Assembly: GCA_947630255.1 (NCBI GenBank) | Contig: CANRGU010000071.1 | Location: 1-6,521, forward strand | Direction of reading: 5' to 3' | DNA from: an uncultured Clostridia bacterium | Lineage (GTDB): Bacteria; Bacillota; Clostridia; TANB77; CAG-508 | Length of the DNA: 6,521 bases | Shown: in pieces, positions 1-6,287 of the stretch | Position numbering within the stretch: position 1 is the stretch's first letter | Layout of the letters: every line of letters begins with the position of its first letter | The notes under the pieces: generated by a model | Told to the model about the DNA's origin: nothing | Seen by the model: the letters and a program-made list of their open reading frames with translations, nothing else | The model's database searches: none | Program-made: the position numbers and the translations under genes

Positions 1-14
1 TCCAGTACTCCTCT

Positions 15-62
15 ATATGAGAATTATTGCTCAATTTAATATGAGAATTTTTGTTAATTTTT
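15..62. repeat. Imperfect 24-bp tandem repeat, two copies
   Basis: Copies lie at 15-38 and 39-62. The first 11 bases (ATATGAGAATT) are identical, and by hand count about 19 of 24 positions match over the full unit. The repeat ends two bases before a TTGACA hexamer, so it could be an operator-like element, or simply a local duplication in AT-rich non-coding DNA. No function can be assigned from sequence alone. Confidence 0.5.
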
Positions 63-64
63 GC

Positions 65-94
65 TTGACAATTTACATATTTTCATAATATTAC
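65..94 (+). promoter_or_regulatory. Candidate upstream sigma-A promoter (perfect -35, weak -10)
   Basis: A perfect TTGACA lies at 65-70. The best-spaced -10 options are weak: TATTAC at 89-94 with an 18-nt spacer, or TAATAT at 86-91 with a 15-nt spacer, each 4 of 6 against TATAAT. If used, it would give a leader of roughly 95 nt before ftsE. It is less convincing than the promoter at 133-161; both could operate. Confidence 0.35.
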
Positions 95-132
95 AAAAAT
101 ATTAAATTTACATGATATTTAGAAAAAATCTA

Positions 133-161
133 TTGCAATTATTACATATTATTATTATAAT
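133..161 (+). promoter_or_regulatory. Likely sigma-A promoter for the ftsEX operon
   Basis: TTGCAA at 133-138 (4 of 6 to TTGACA) is followed by an exact TATAAT at 156-161 after an ideal 17-nt spacer. The DNA upstream is nearly pure A/T and could act as an UP element. Initiation would be near 168, giving a leader of about 30 nt that contains the ftsE ribosome binding site GAGGT at 187-191. The low base complexity here makes chance matches to the -10 box common, so this remains a prediction. Confidence 0.55.
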
Positions 162-197
162 TAACTATATAATTTTAGAAAAATATGAGGTAACTAC

Positions 198-878
198 ATG
201 ATTGAATTTAGAAATGTATATAAAAAATATTCAACAGGAACAGAAGCTGTAAACAATGCAAATTTTAAAATAGAAAAAGGCGAGTTTGCATTTTTAGTAG
301 GAGCTTCGGGATCTGGAAAATCAACACTCATAAAGCTAATATTAAAAGAGGAAGAGCCTACTTCTGGAAATATAATTATAAATGGAAAAGATACTACTTT
401 TTTAAAACCTAAACGAATACCATATTTAAGAAGAAGCATGGGAGTCGTTTTCCAAGATTTTAGGTTGCTTCCAGATAAAACAGTATATGAAAATGTAGCA
501 TTTGCAATGAATATAGTAAAAGCTACACCAAAGCATATAAGAAGACAAGTGCCAATGGTACTTTCACTTGTAGGATTAAGTGGTAAAGCAAAAGTTTATC
601 CAGATGAATTATCAGGAGGAGAACAACAAAGAGTTGCACTTGCTAGAGCATTAGTTAATAATCCATCAATGATCATTGCAGATGAGCCAACAGGAAACTT
701 AGACCCAGAAACTGCATGGGATATTATGAATTTACTAAATGAAATTAATTTGAGAGGTACTACAGTAGTTATTGCAACACACGCAAAAGATATAGTAGAC
801 AAAATGAAGAAAAGAGTTATCGAAATTGAAAAAGGCGTAATTGTAAGAGATGATAGAAAAGGTGGGTATAATAAGTGA
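198..878 (+). CDS. ftsE: Cell division ATP-binding protein FtsE
   Basis: ABC-type ATPase subunit of the FtsEX complex, which acts at the cytoplasmic face of the membrane and drives FtsX to control peptidoglycan hydrolysis during division or growth. At 226 aa it is the usual length. All nucleotide-binding elements are visible: Walker A GASGSGKST (35-43), Q-loop Gln86 in VFQDFRLL, signature LSGGEQQR (138-145), Walker B with Asp162-Glu163, the D-loop GNLDP, and the switch His195. The VFQDFRLL stretch and the neighbouring ftsX separate it from generic LolD/MacB-type ATPases. The ATG is preceded by GAGGT at 187-191 with good spacing. The 3' end overlaps the ftsX start by 4 bp. Nothing is missing, so it should be ATP-hydrolysing. 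Confidence 0.97.
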   Translation: MIEFRNVYKKYSTGTEAVNNANFKIEKGEFAFLVGASGSGKSTLIKLILKEEEPTSGNIIINGKDTTFLKPKRIPYLRRSMGVVFQDFRLLPDKTVYENVAFAMNIVKATPKHIRRQVPMVLSLVGLSGKAKVYPDELSGGEQQRVALARALVNNPSMIIADEPTGNLDPETAWDIMNLLNEINLRGTTVVIATHAKDIVDKMKKRVIEIEKGVIVRDDRKGGYNK

Positions 879-1771
879 AATATAATGTTATAGGATATTT
901 TTTATCAGAAGGTTTTAGAAACGTTTTTAAAAATAAAAAATCTACATTTTCTTGCTTAGGAGTAATGTGTGCTACAATGCTTATATTTGGATTTTTCTTT
1001 ACAATAGGTAGAAACATAAATAATATAATAAATAAATTAGAAGAACAACAAGGAATGCAAGTATTTATGTATCCAGAGGCAACTCAAGATCAGATAGATA
1101 AATTAAGAGACGATTTAAATAATATCGAAGGAATAAATACGATAGAATTTGTATCAAAAGAAGAGGGATACAACACTATTAAAAAGAGATTTGGAAAAAA
1201 TGCAAAAGCTATAGAAGGATATGACTTAGATTTCTTTGAAGTTTCATATATTGTTACATTAACCGATTTATCTTTAAATAATCAAGTTTATGATGCAATA
1301 AGCAAATTAGAAAATGTAAAAGAAATACAAAACAAAAGTGATACTGTAGAAACATTATCTAATATAGGAAACACTGTACAAATTGTAACATTTGTTATGT
1401 TTGTAATATTAATTTTAATATCACTATTCATTATATCTAATACAATAAAACTTACAGTTCATGCAAGAAGAAAAGAAATATCTATAATGAAATATGTTGG
1501 TGCGACAAATGGATTTATAAGAGCCCCATTTATGATAGAAGGTATTATAATAGGATTATTTTCAGGAATATTATCAATTATAATTGTAGGTGGCGGTTAT
1601 AATTATATTGCTACACAGCTTGCTCAGTCTGAAACATGGCAAAAGCTAGCTATAGATTTATTAAGCTTTGGAGATATGCTTTGGCAAATAATATTAGTAT
1701 ATATGTTATTAGGAGTTGGAATAGGTATTGTAGGTAGCTCAATTTCTATGAAAAAGTACCTTGATGTTTAA
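875..1771 (+). CDS. ftsX: Cell division membrane protein FtsX
   Basis: Permease-like subunit of FtsEX, which does not transport but relays FtsE ATPase cycles to an extracellular murein hydrolase or activator. The 298-aa protein shows the four-helix FtsX layout: TM1 about 24-46, a large extracellular loop about 47-167, TM2 about 168-192, the conserved cytoplasmic stretch with VHARRKEISIMKYVGAT (195-211), TM3 about 217-245 and TM4 about 266-290. The roughly 120-residue first extracellular loop is the region that binds EnvC or PcsB in studied species. The start is GTG, sharing GTGA with the ftsE stop; GGTGGG at 861-866 can serve as its Shine-Dalgarno. The overlap indicates translational coupling, as expected for subunits made in fixed ratio. 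Confidence 0.96.
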   Translation: MKYNVIGYFLSEGFRNVFKNKKSTFSCLGVMCATMLIFGFFFTIGRNINNIINKLEEQQGMQVFMYPEATQDQIDKLRDDLNNIEGINTIEFVSKEEGYNTIKKRFGKNAKAIEGYDLDFFEVSYIVTLTDLSLNNQVYDAISKLENVKEIQNKSDTVETLSNIGNTVQIVTFVMFVILILISLFIISNTIKLTVHARRKEISIMKYVGATNGFIRAPFMIEGIIIGLFSGILSIIIVGGGYNYIATQLAQSETWQKLAIDLLSFGDMLWQIILVYMLLGVGIGIVGSSISMKKYLDV

Positions 1772-1773
1772 GT

Positions 1774-1779
1774 AGGTGA
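1774..1779 (+). promoter_or_regulatory. Ribosome binding site deciding the start of the first M23 gene
   Basis: AGGTGA is an exact complement of part of the 16S rRNA 3' end. It sits 8 nt before ATG 1788 and lies only 2 bp after the ftsX stop. It overlaps the alternative GTG at 1776, so that GTG cannot be the start served by this site. Confidence 0.7.
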
Positions 1780-1787
1780 CTATTGCA

Positions 1788-3008
1788 ATGAATAAAAAAA
1801 CATTATTAATAATTTTAACATTTATTATGATATCTATAATTTCATTTGCTGGTATAGCGTTTGCAGAAAATATAAATGACTTGCAAAATCATAAAAACGA
1901 AATACAAGAACAAATAAACGATGCAAATGAAGATATAGAAAATATACAAATTGAACTTACAGAAAACTTAGAACAATTAAATAATTTGAATTTAAAAATT
2001 AGTACATATGAAAATGAAATTTCCTCGTTAGAAAAAAATTTAAATAAAGTATCAGAAGAAATAGATGGAGTAACTTCGCAATTAAACATAATAGAAGAAA
2101 ACTATAATGCTCAAAAAAGAACATTTGAAAATAGAGTTTTAGCCATATATGAAGCTGGAGACATTTACTATTTAGATGTATTATTAAAATCTAACAGTGT
2201 ATCAGAGTTTATTTCTAATTATTACTTAATAAGTAAAATAGCACAATATGATAATGATATACTAGTAAATATAGAAAGACAAAAAGGACAAATTGAAAGC
2301 ATAAAACAAGCATTATCAGAGAGAAAAGCAAATTTAGAAACACTAAAGAAAAATAAAGAAAAAACAGCAATATCGTTAGAAAATTCTAAAATAATTAGAA
2401 ATAGTTATATTGCAAAACTTTCTGAGGATGAAAAAGCTACACAAGAAAAAATTGATAAGTATCAAACAGAATTAAATAGTTTAGAGGCACAAATAACATT
2501 ATTGACATCGTTAAATCTCAGTGAAGATTTTGTAGGTGGAGAATTTATTTGGCCAGCTCCGGGATATTCAACAATAACATCTAGATATGGGATGAGATTT
2601 CATCCAATTTTAAAAGTTAACAGATTACATACAGGAACAGATATCGGAATGCCAACAGGAAGTTACATAATAGCATCAAATGATGGAGTGGTTATACAGT
2701 CAACATATTCAACATCTTATGGAAACATGATAGTGATTGACCATGGAGGTGGCATAACAACTCTATATGGACATGGATCAGAACGAATTGCAGAAGTTGG
2801 ACAGACGGTTAAAAAAGGTGACTTAATAATGAAATCTGGATCAACTGGATGGTCTACTGGACCACATTTACATTTTGAGGTAAGAATTAATGGTACGGCA
2901 ATAGATTCATTAGAATTTTTAGGTAATCAGTCTAATTACCTAGGTCAAAAAGATGAAACAAATGATAATGAACAGGCAAATGAACAGACAAGCGAAGAAA
3001 TAAATTAA
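1788..3008 (+). CDS. Secreted coiled-coil M23 peptidase, EnvC/PcsB-like FtsEX partner (first paralogue)
   Basis: Predicted peptidoglycan endopeptidase of 406 aa, acting outside the membrane. Residues 1-26 form a signal peptide (MNKK, a hydrophobic core, then AFA before ENIN). Residues about 30-240 are heptad-rich coiled coil, broken near 118-160 by a conserved EnvC/PcsB-type segment with YEAG, YLDVLL and a following LISKIAQYDN. The C-terminal LytM domain starts near 255 and keeps the metal and catalytic residues: His281 and Asp285 (HTGTD), His329 (YGHG), His360 and His362 (HLH). The last 20 or so residues are a polar Asn/Gln/Glu tail. It starts 16 bp after ftsX, so it is probably co-transcribed and its coiled coil is the likely FtsX ligand. 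The start is ATG 1788, not the in-frame GTG 1776, which lies inside the ribosome binding site. The mature protein has no cysteine. The M23 assignment is firm; the FtsX partnership is inferred from context. Confidence 0.92.
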   Translation: MNKKTLLIILTFIMISIISFAGIAFAENINDLQNHKNEIQEQINDANEDIENIQIELTENLEQLNNLNLKISTYENEISSLEKNLNKVSEEIDGVTSQLNIIEENYNAQKRTFENRVLAIYEAGDIYYLDVLLKSNSVSEFISNYYLISKIAQYDNDILVNIERQKGQIESIKQALSERKANLETLKKNKEKTAISLENSKIIRNSYIAKLSEDEKATQEKIDKYQTELNSLEAQITLLTSLNLSEDFVGGEFIWPAPGYSTITSRYGMRFHPILKVNRLHTGTDIGMPTGSYIIASNDGVVIQSTYSTSYGNMIVIDHGGGITTLYGHGSERIAEVGQTVKKGDLIMKSGSTGWSTGPHLHFEVRINGTAIDSLEFLGNQSNYLGQKDETNDNEQANEQTSEEIN

Positions 3009-3025
3009 AAAACGGAGGAAAGAAT

Positions 3026-4186
3026 ATGAAAAAGAAAATAGTAGTCGCTTTATTATTGGTAATATTAATACTATCAACAAATGTAATGATAACACTTGCT
3101 GCAACAAAAACGGAAATACAAAATGAGCAACAACAGGTACAAGATAAAATTGATGAGGCAAAGGAAAAACAAGATGAAGTGGGAGAGCAAATAAAAGAAA
3201 CAAATAAACAAATACAGTCATTAACAAATCAAATTGCACAATATCAAAATCAAATAGATGAATTAGATGATCAATTATCAGAATTAGAGGCTTCAATTTC
3301 AGAAGAACAAACAAAATTAGAAGAGGCAGAAAAGAAATATAATGAGCAAGAAAAAATGCTTCAAGCTAGAATTATAGCACAGTACGAAGCAGGGGAAACA
3401 ACATATTTGGATGTAATACTAGGAGGAGAATCTTTATGGGATATGATATCTAGTTGGTATGTTGTTGGAGAAATAGCTGAAAAAGATAATGAGTTATTAG
3501 AGCAAATAGAAAAAAATAGAAACGAAATTCAAGAGGCTAAAAATGCATTAGAAGAAAATAAAACACAAGTAGAAACTTTAAAGAATAGCAAAGCAAAAAC
3601 TCAAAAAGCATTAAAAGATTCACAATCACAAAAAGAACAACAGGTATCTGAATTAAATGAAGAAGATCAAAAGTTGCAAGAAGAAATAGACAAATTGAAT
3701 GCAGAAAATAGAGAATTAGAAGAACAATTAAGAGCAATGGAACAACAATATAGTGGTCAGATACAAAATTTAGGCGGAGATGGAACATTTCAAAGACCTG
3801 TTACATCAGGAGTAATTACAGCAACAATGTATTATAGCAGTGGTTCATATCATGGAGCTATTGACTATGGAGTTCCAATTGGAACAACAGTATATGCCGC
3901 TGGAGATGGTGTAGTTCTTGCTACAGGCTGGAGAGCAGGAGGACTCGGACAATGCTGTATAATACAGCATGCAAATGGTTTACGTACATATTATGGACAT
4001 GGATGTGGAACATTTTATGTTTCAGAAGGCGCAGTTGTAAAGAAAGGACAACCTATAATGCTTAGTGGAAATACTGGTAATTCAAGCGGACCACACTTAC
4101 ATTTTGAAGTAAGAGTTGCACCTTATTCTTGGGTTTATGGTGGAGGATCTGGAGATTGTAGACGTGATCCTAGAAATTATTTATAA
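3026..4186 (+). CDS. Secreted coiled-coil M23 peptidase, EnvC/PcsB-like FtsEX partner (second paralogue)
   Basis: Second hydrolase of the same architecture, 386 aa. The signal peptide (residues 1 to about 26) ends in ITLAA. Coiled coil runs from about 28 to 245, very rich in Gln, Glu and Lys, with the paralogous break at 116-158 (YEAG, TYLDVIL, VVGEIAEKDN). The LytM domain (about 254-386) keeps His276 and Asp280 (HGAID), His325 (YGHG), His357 and His359 (HLH). It differs from its neighbour: the SRYGMRFHPI stretch before the first His is replaced by unrelated sequence, there are four cysteines (310, 311, 327, 378), a Tyr/Gly-rich insert precedes the final DPRNYL, and there is no polar tail. 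It begins 17 bp after the first paralogue with a strong GGAGG at 3014-3018, 7 nt before the ATG, probably a better site than its neighbour's. Likely a peptidoglycan endopeptidase under FtsEX control; the exact bond cleaved is unknown. Confidence 0.92.
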   Translation: MKKKIVVALLLVILILSTNVMITLAATKTEIQNEQQQVQDKIDEAKEKQDEVGEQIKETNKQIQSLTNQIAQYQNQIDELDDQLSELEASISEEQTKLEEAEKKYNEQEKMLQARIIAQYEAGETTYLDVILGGESLWDMISSWYVVGEIAEKDNELLEQIEKNRNEIQEAKNALEENKTQVETLKNSKAKTQKALKDSQSQKEQQVSELNEEDQKLQEEIDKLNAENRELEEQLRAMEQQYSGQIQNLGGDGTFQRPVTSGVITATMYYSSGSYHGAIDYGVPIGTTVYAAGDGVVLATGWRAGGLGQCCIIQHANGLRTYYGHGCGTFYVSEGAVVKKGQPIMLSGNTGNSSGPHLHFEVRVAPYSWVYGGGSGDCRRDPRNYL

Positions 4187-4202
4187 ATCATATGAAAAGT
4201 TT

Positions 4203-4227
4203 GGGGCGTATTATTAAAGTATGCCCC
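4203..4227 (+). terminator. GC-rich hairpin after the second M23 gene, weak terminator or attenuator
   Basis: GGGGCGTA (4203-4210) pairs with TATGCCCC (4220-4227) over 8 bp, with one G-U wobble and a 9-nt loop. It is the only GC-rich element in the 117-bp gap and stands out from its surroundings. The downstream sequence (GCAAGTTTTG) has only four T in a row, set back from the stem, so it would be a weak intrinsic terminator. Partial read-through into the S41 protease gene is plausible. An mRNA-stabilising 3' hairpin or a processing site is an alternative. Confidence 0.45.
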
Positions 4228-4290
4228 GCAAGTTTTGTAATTAAAAGATTTAAAATCTCATAAACTTTTTAATTCTTAATATAATATTTT

Positions 4291-4296
4291 GGGAGG
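4291..4296 (+). promoter_or_regulatory. Ribosome binding site deciding the start of the S41 protease gene
   Basis: GGGAGG is followed by 7 nt and then ATG 4304. A TTG at 4289 in the same frame would extend the protein by five residues, but it overlaps this site and has no ribosome binding site of its own. ATG 4304 is therefore the start. Confidence 0.8.
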
Positions 4297-4303
4297 CAAT
4301 TTA

Positions 4304-5503
4304 ATGAATTTTGAGAAAAAAAATAATATATATAAAATTTTTATGACAGTTATAATAACTGCAACTGTAACATTTATAGCATCATCAATTATCTTTTATA
4401 ATTACTATTCAAATCGAACTTTTAATTTAGCAGACGAAATAGTAATGACATCTGAGGAAGGACATCTAGATGAAAAGATCCAAGTGTTAAAGGCACATTT
4501 AGATAAGTACTATCTAGGTGAAATTAATGAAAGTGATATGGAAGAATATGCTATTAAAGGATATATTGCTGGATTAGGAGATGAGTATACAGAATATTTA
4601 ACTAAAGATGAATACGAAGAATTAATGGTAGATGTAAATGGAAACTATGTAGGAATAGGAATTTATATGACACAAGATAGAGAAGGAAATGTAGTAGTTT
4701 TATTACCTATTAAAGGTTCTCCAGCAGAAGAAGTAGGACTAAAAACAGGAGATATTATTACAAAGGTAAATGGAGAGGATGTTAAAGATTTAGACTTAAG
4801 TCTCGTAGCAAAGAAAGTAAAAGGAGAAGAAGGAAGCACTGTAGATTTAGAAATACAAAGAGATGATGAGGTGCTTAATAAAACAGTAGAAAGAAGAACA
4901 GTTAAAATTAACCAAGTAGAAGGAGAAGTTTTAGATAATAATATAGGATATATACAAATATTATCATTTGACAGTAATTCAGCTATCGAGTTTGAAAATA
5001 AATTAAATGAACTAATGAAACAAAATATAAAATCATTAATTGTTGACGTTAGAGATAATGGTGGAGGAATTGTATCAGAAGCAACAGATATTGCAGATTT
5101 GTTTTTATCAAAAGATAAGACAATAATGATAGAATTAGACAAGGATGAAAATAGAGAAATTACGAAGGCAAAAAAGGATGCTACAGTTAGCTCAGATATT
5201 AAAGTTGTAATTCTAGCAAATGAGAACTCTGCAAGTGCATCAGAAATTTTAATAGGCGCATTAAAAGATAATGGTGTAGCTGAAGTAATTGGAACAAAAA
5301 CATATGGAAAAGGAGTTATGCAGGAAATTGTTCCGGTATCAACTGGTGGAGCATTAAAATTAACTATAAAAGAATTTAAAACTCCAAACGAAAATACAAT
5401 TAATAAAAAAGGAATTAGCCCAGATATAGAAGTTCAAGAAGTAGAGGATAATGACACAGACGAACAATTACAAAGGGCAATTGATGAATTGAAAGATGAG
5501 TAA
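4304..5503 (+). CDS. ctpA: Membrane-anchored S41 C-terminal processing peptidase (CtpA/CtpB family)
   Basis: Serine protease of 399 aa that cleaves envelope proteins near their C-termini, outside the membrane. One N-terminal hydrophobic segment (about 9-35) without an obvious signal-peptidase site suggests a membrane anchor. A PDZ domain spans about 113-190 (NYVGIGIYM, SPAEEVGLKTGDIITKVNG) and the S41 catalytic domain about 200-380. The Ser/Lys pair is intact: Ser311 in NENSASASE, and Lys336 and Gln340 in TYGKGVMQ, with the 25-residue Ser-Lys spacing of CtpB. It ends soon after the catalytic domain, with no C-terminal peptidoglycan-binding domain as seen in some relatives. In Bacillus subtilis a ctpB gene also lies beside ftsEX, which supports the family call; ctpA and ctpB cannot be told apart here, so the symbol is nominal. 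Substrates are unknown. It may be read through from the operon; no convincing promoter of its own is visible. Confidence 0.93.
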   Translation: MNFEKKNNIYKIFMTVIITATVTFIASSIIFYNYYSNRTFNLADEIVMTSEEGHLDEKIQVLKAHLDKYYLGEINESDMEEYAIKGYIAGLGDEYTEYLTKDEYEELMVDVNGNYVGIGIYMTQDREGNVVVLLPIKGSPAEEVGLKTGDIITKVNGEDVKDLDLSLVAKKVKGEEGSTVDLEIQRDDEVLNKTVERRTVKINQVEGEVLDNNIGYIQILSFDSNSAIEFENKLNELMKQNIKSLIVDVRDNGGGIVSEATDIADLFLSKDKTIMIELDKDENREITKAKKDATVSSDIKVVILANENSASASEILIGALKDNGVAEVIGTKTYGKGVMQEIVPVSTGGALKLTIKEFKTPNENTINKKGISPDIEVQEVEDNDTDEQLQRAIDELKDE

Positions 5504-5517
5504 AGTTTAATATAAAT

Positions 5518-5555
5518 AAAAAAATTTTAGGTAGTTAAATACCTAAAATTTTTTT
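5518..5555. terminator. Bidirectional intrinsic terminator between ctpA and pflA
   Basis: A perfect 16-bp inverted repeat: left arm 5518-5533, right arm 5540-5555, loop GTTAAA at 5534-5539. The core is TTTTAGGTA/TACCTAAAA, flanked by A-runs on one side and T-runs on the other. Both transcripts therefore end in a stem followed by a U-rich tract (eight T at 5549-5556 on the plus strand). It starts 15 bp after the ctpA stop. On the minus strand it overlaps the last codons of pflA, whose stop codon lies in the loop. Confidence 0.9.
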
Positions 5556-6266
5556 TACTCTTGCTATATCTTTGCTTGTTGCAGCAGGGACGCCATCAAG
5601 TTCATAATTAAATCCAAGATTCTCCCATTTAAACTTTCCAAGCTCGTGATAAGGCATTAATTCTATTTTTTTTACATTACTTAAAGTATTTATAAATTTT
5701 TTTAAATTTAACAAATCCTCTTCGTCATCAGTAATACCATGTATAATAACTTGTCTAATCCAAACAGGTATATTATTATCACTTAAGTATCGCGCAAATT
5801 CTAATTCTTTTTTATTTGAAAAACCAACTAATTCTTTGCATTTTTCATCATTTATATGCTTTATGTCTAATAGAACTAAATCGGTAAGTTTAAGTAGTTC
5901 TTTTATGTCATCAGTTATACTAACCATACCAGATGTATCAATTGCTGTTGGAATTTTTCTATTTTTTAGTTCTTTGAAAAGATTTATTAAAAACTTAGCC
6001 TGAAGAAGTGGCTCACCACCAGTTACAGTAACTCCGCCACCAGAAGGAAGCATATAATTTTTATACCTTTCAATTTTATTTAATAAATCCTCCAAAGAAA
6101 CTATTGTACCGCCATTTATATTCCATGTATCTCTGTTGTGGCAATATTTGCATTTTAAAAGGCAACCTTGCATGAATATAACAAATCTTATACCAGGACC
6201 ATCTACTGTTCCAAAAGATTCTATAGAATGTATTTTAGCATATTTAGTTTGATCGTATTCTACCAT
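5535..6266 (-). CDS. pflA: Pyruvate formate-lyase-activating enzyme (radical SAM)
   Basis: Radical-SAM activase of 243 aa that installs the glycyl radical on pyruvate formate-lyase using S-adenosylmethionine and a 4Fe-4S cluster, in the cytoplasm under anaerobic conditions. The N-terminus carries the PflA signature ESFGTVDGPGIRFVIF (16-31), followed by the cluster motif Cys35-x3-Cys39-x2-Cys42 with YCHNRDTW, and the SAM-binding GGEP (83-86). The length is close to E. coli PflA (246 aa). It lacks the extra ferredoxin-like cluster insert found in activases of other glycyl-radical enzymes, which supports PFL as substrate. AAGGAG at 6275-6280 (minus strand) precedes the ATG by 8 nt. It lies 21 bp downstream of pflB, so the two are co-transcribed. 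Its last codons lie in the terminator stem. Confidence 0.96.
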   Translation of the reverse strand: MVEYDQTKYAKIHSIESFGTVDGPGIRFVIFMQGCLLKCKYCHNRDTWNINGGTIVSLEDLLNKIERYKNYMLPSGGGVTVTGGEPLLQAKFLINLFKELKNRKIPTAIDTSGMVSITDDIKELLKLTDLVLLDIKHINDEKCKELVGFSNKKELEFARYLSDNNIPVWIRQVIIHGITDDEEDLLNLKKFINTLSNVKKIELMPYHELGKFKWENLGFNYELDGVPAATSKDIARVKKILGI

Positions 6267-6287
6267 GTTTTGTGCTCCTTAAAAATA

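Noticed and set aside
1..39. Possible tail of an upstream gene ending in TAA at 37-39 (frame 1)
   Set aside because: Only twelve codons are visible and they match nothing recognisable. Stop codons are frequent in such AT-rich DNA, so no gene call is supported.
168..173. Second TATAAT upstream of ftsE
   Set aside because: The hexamer at proper -35 distance (CATATT at 145-150) is poor, and the start would leave almost no leader before the ribosome binding site. The TATAAT at 156-161 is better placed.
2940..3314. 124-aa hydrophobic frame on the minus strand across the two M23 genes
   Set aside because: The Leu/Phe-rich composition is what the complement of Gln/Glu/Lys coiled-coil codons produces, and the opposite strand is clearly coding.
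4280..4285. Exact TATAAT as a dedicated ctpA promoter
   Set aside because: Initiation about 7 nt downstream would fall on the GGGAGG ribosome binding site and remove it, and there is no -35 hexamer at 16-18 nt spacing.
4663..5142. 159-aa open frame on the minus strand inside ctpA
   Set aside because: It lies opposite a well-conserved PDZ/S41 coding region, is Ser/Thr-rich from antisense reading of A-rich codons, and has no recognisable domain. It is a shadow frame.
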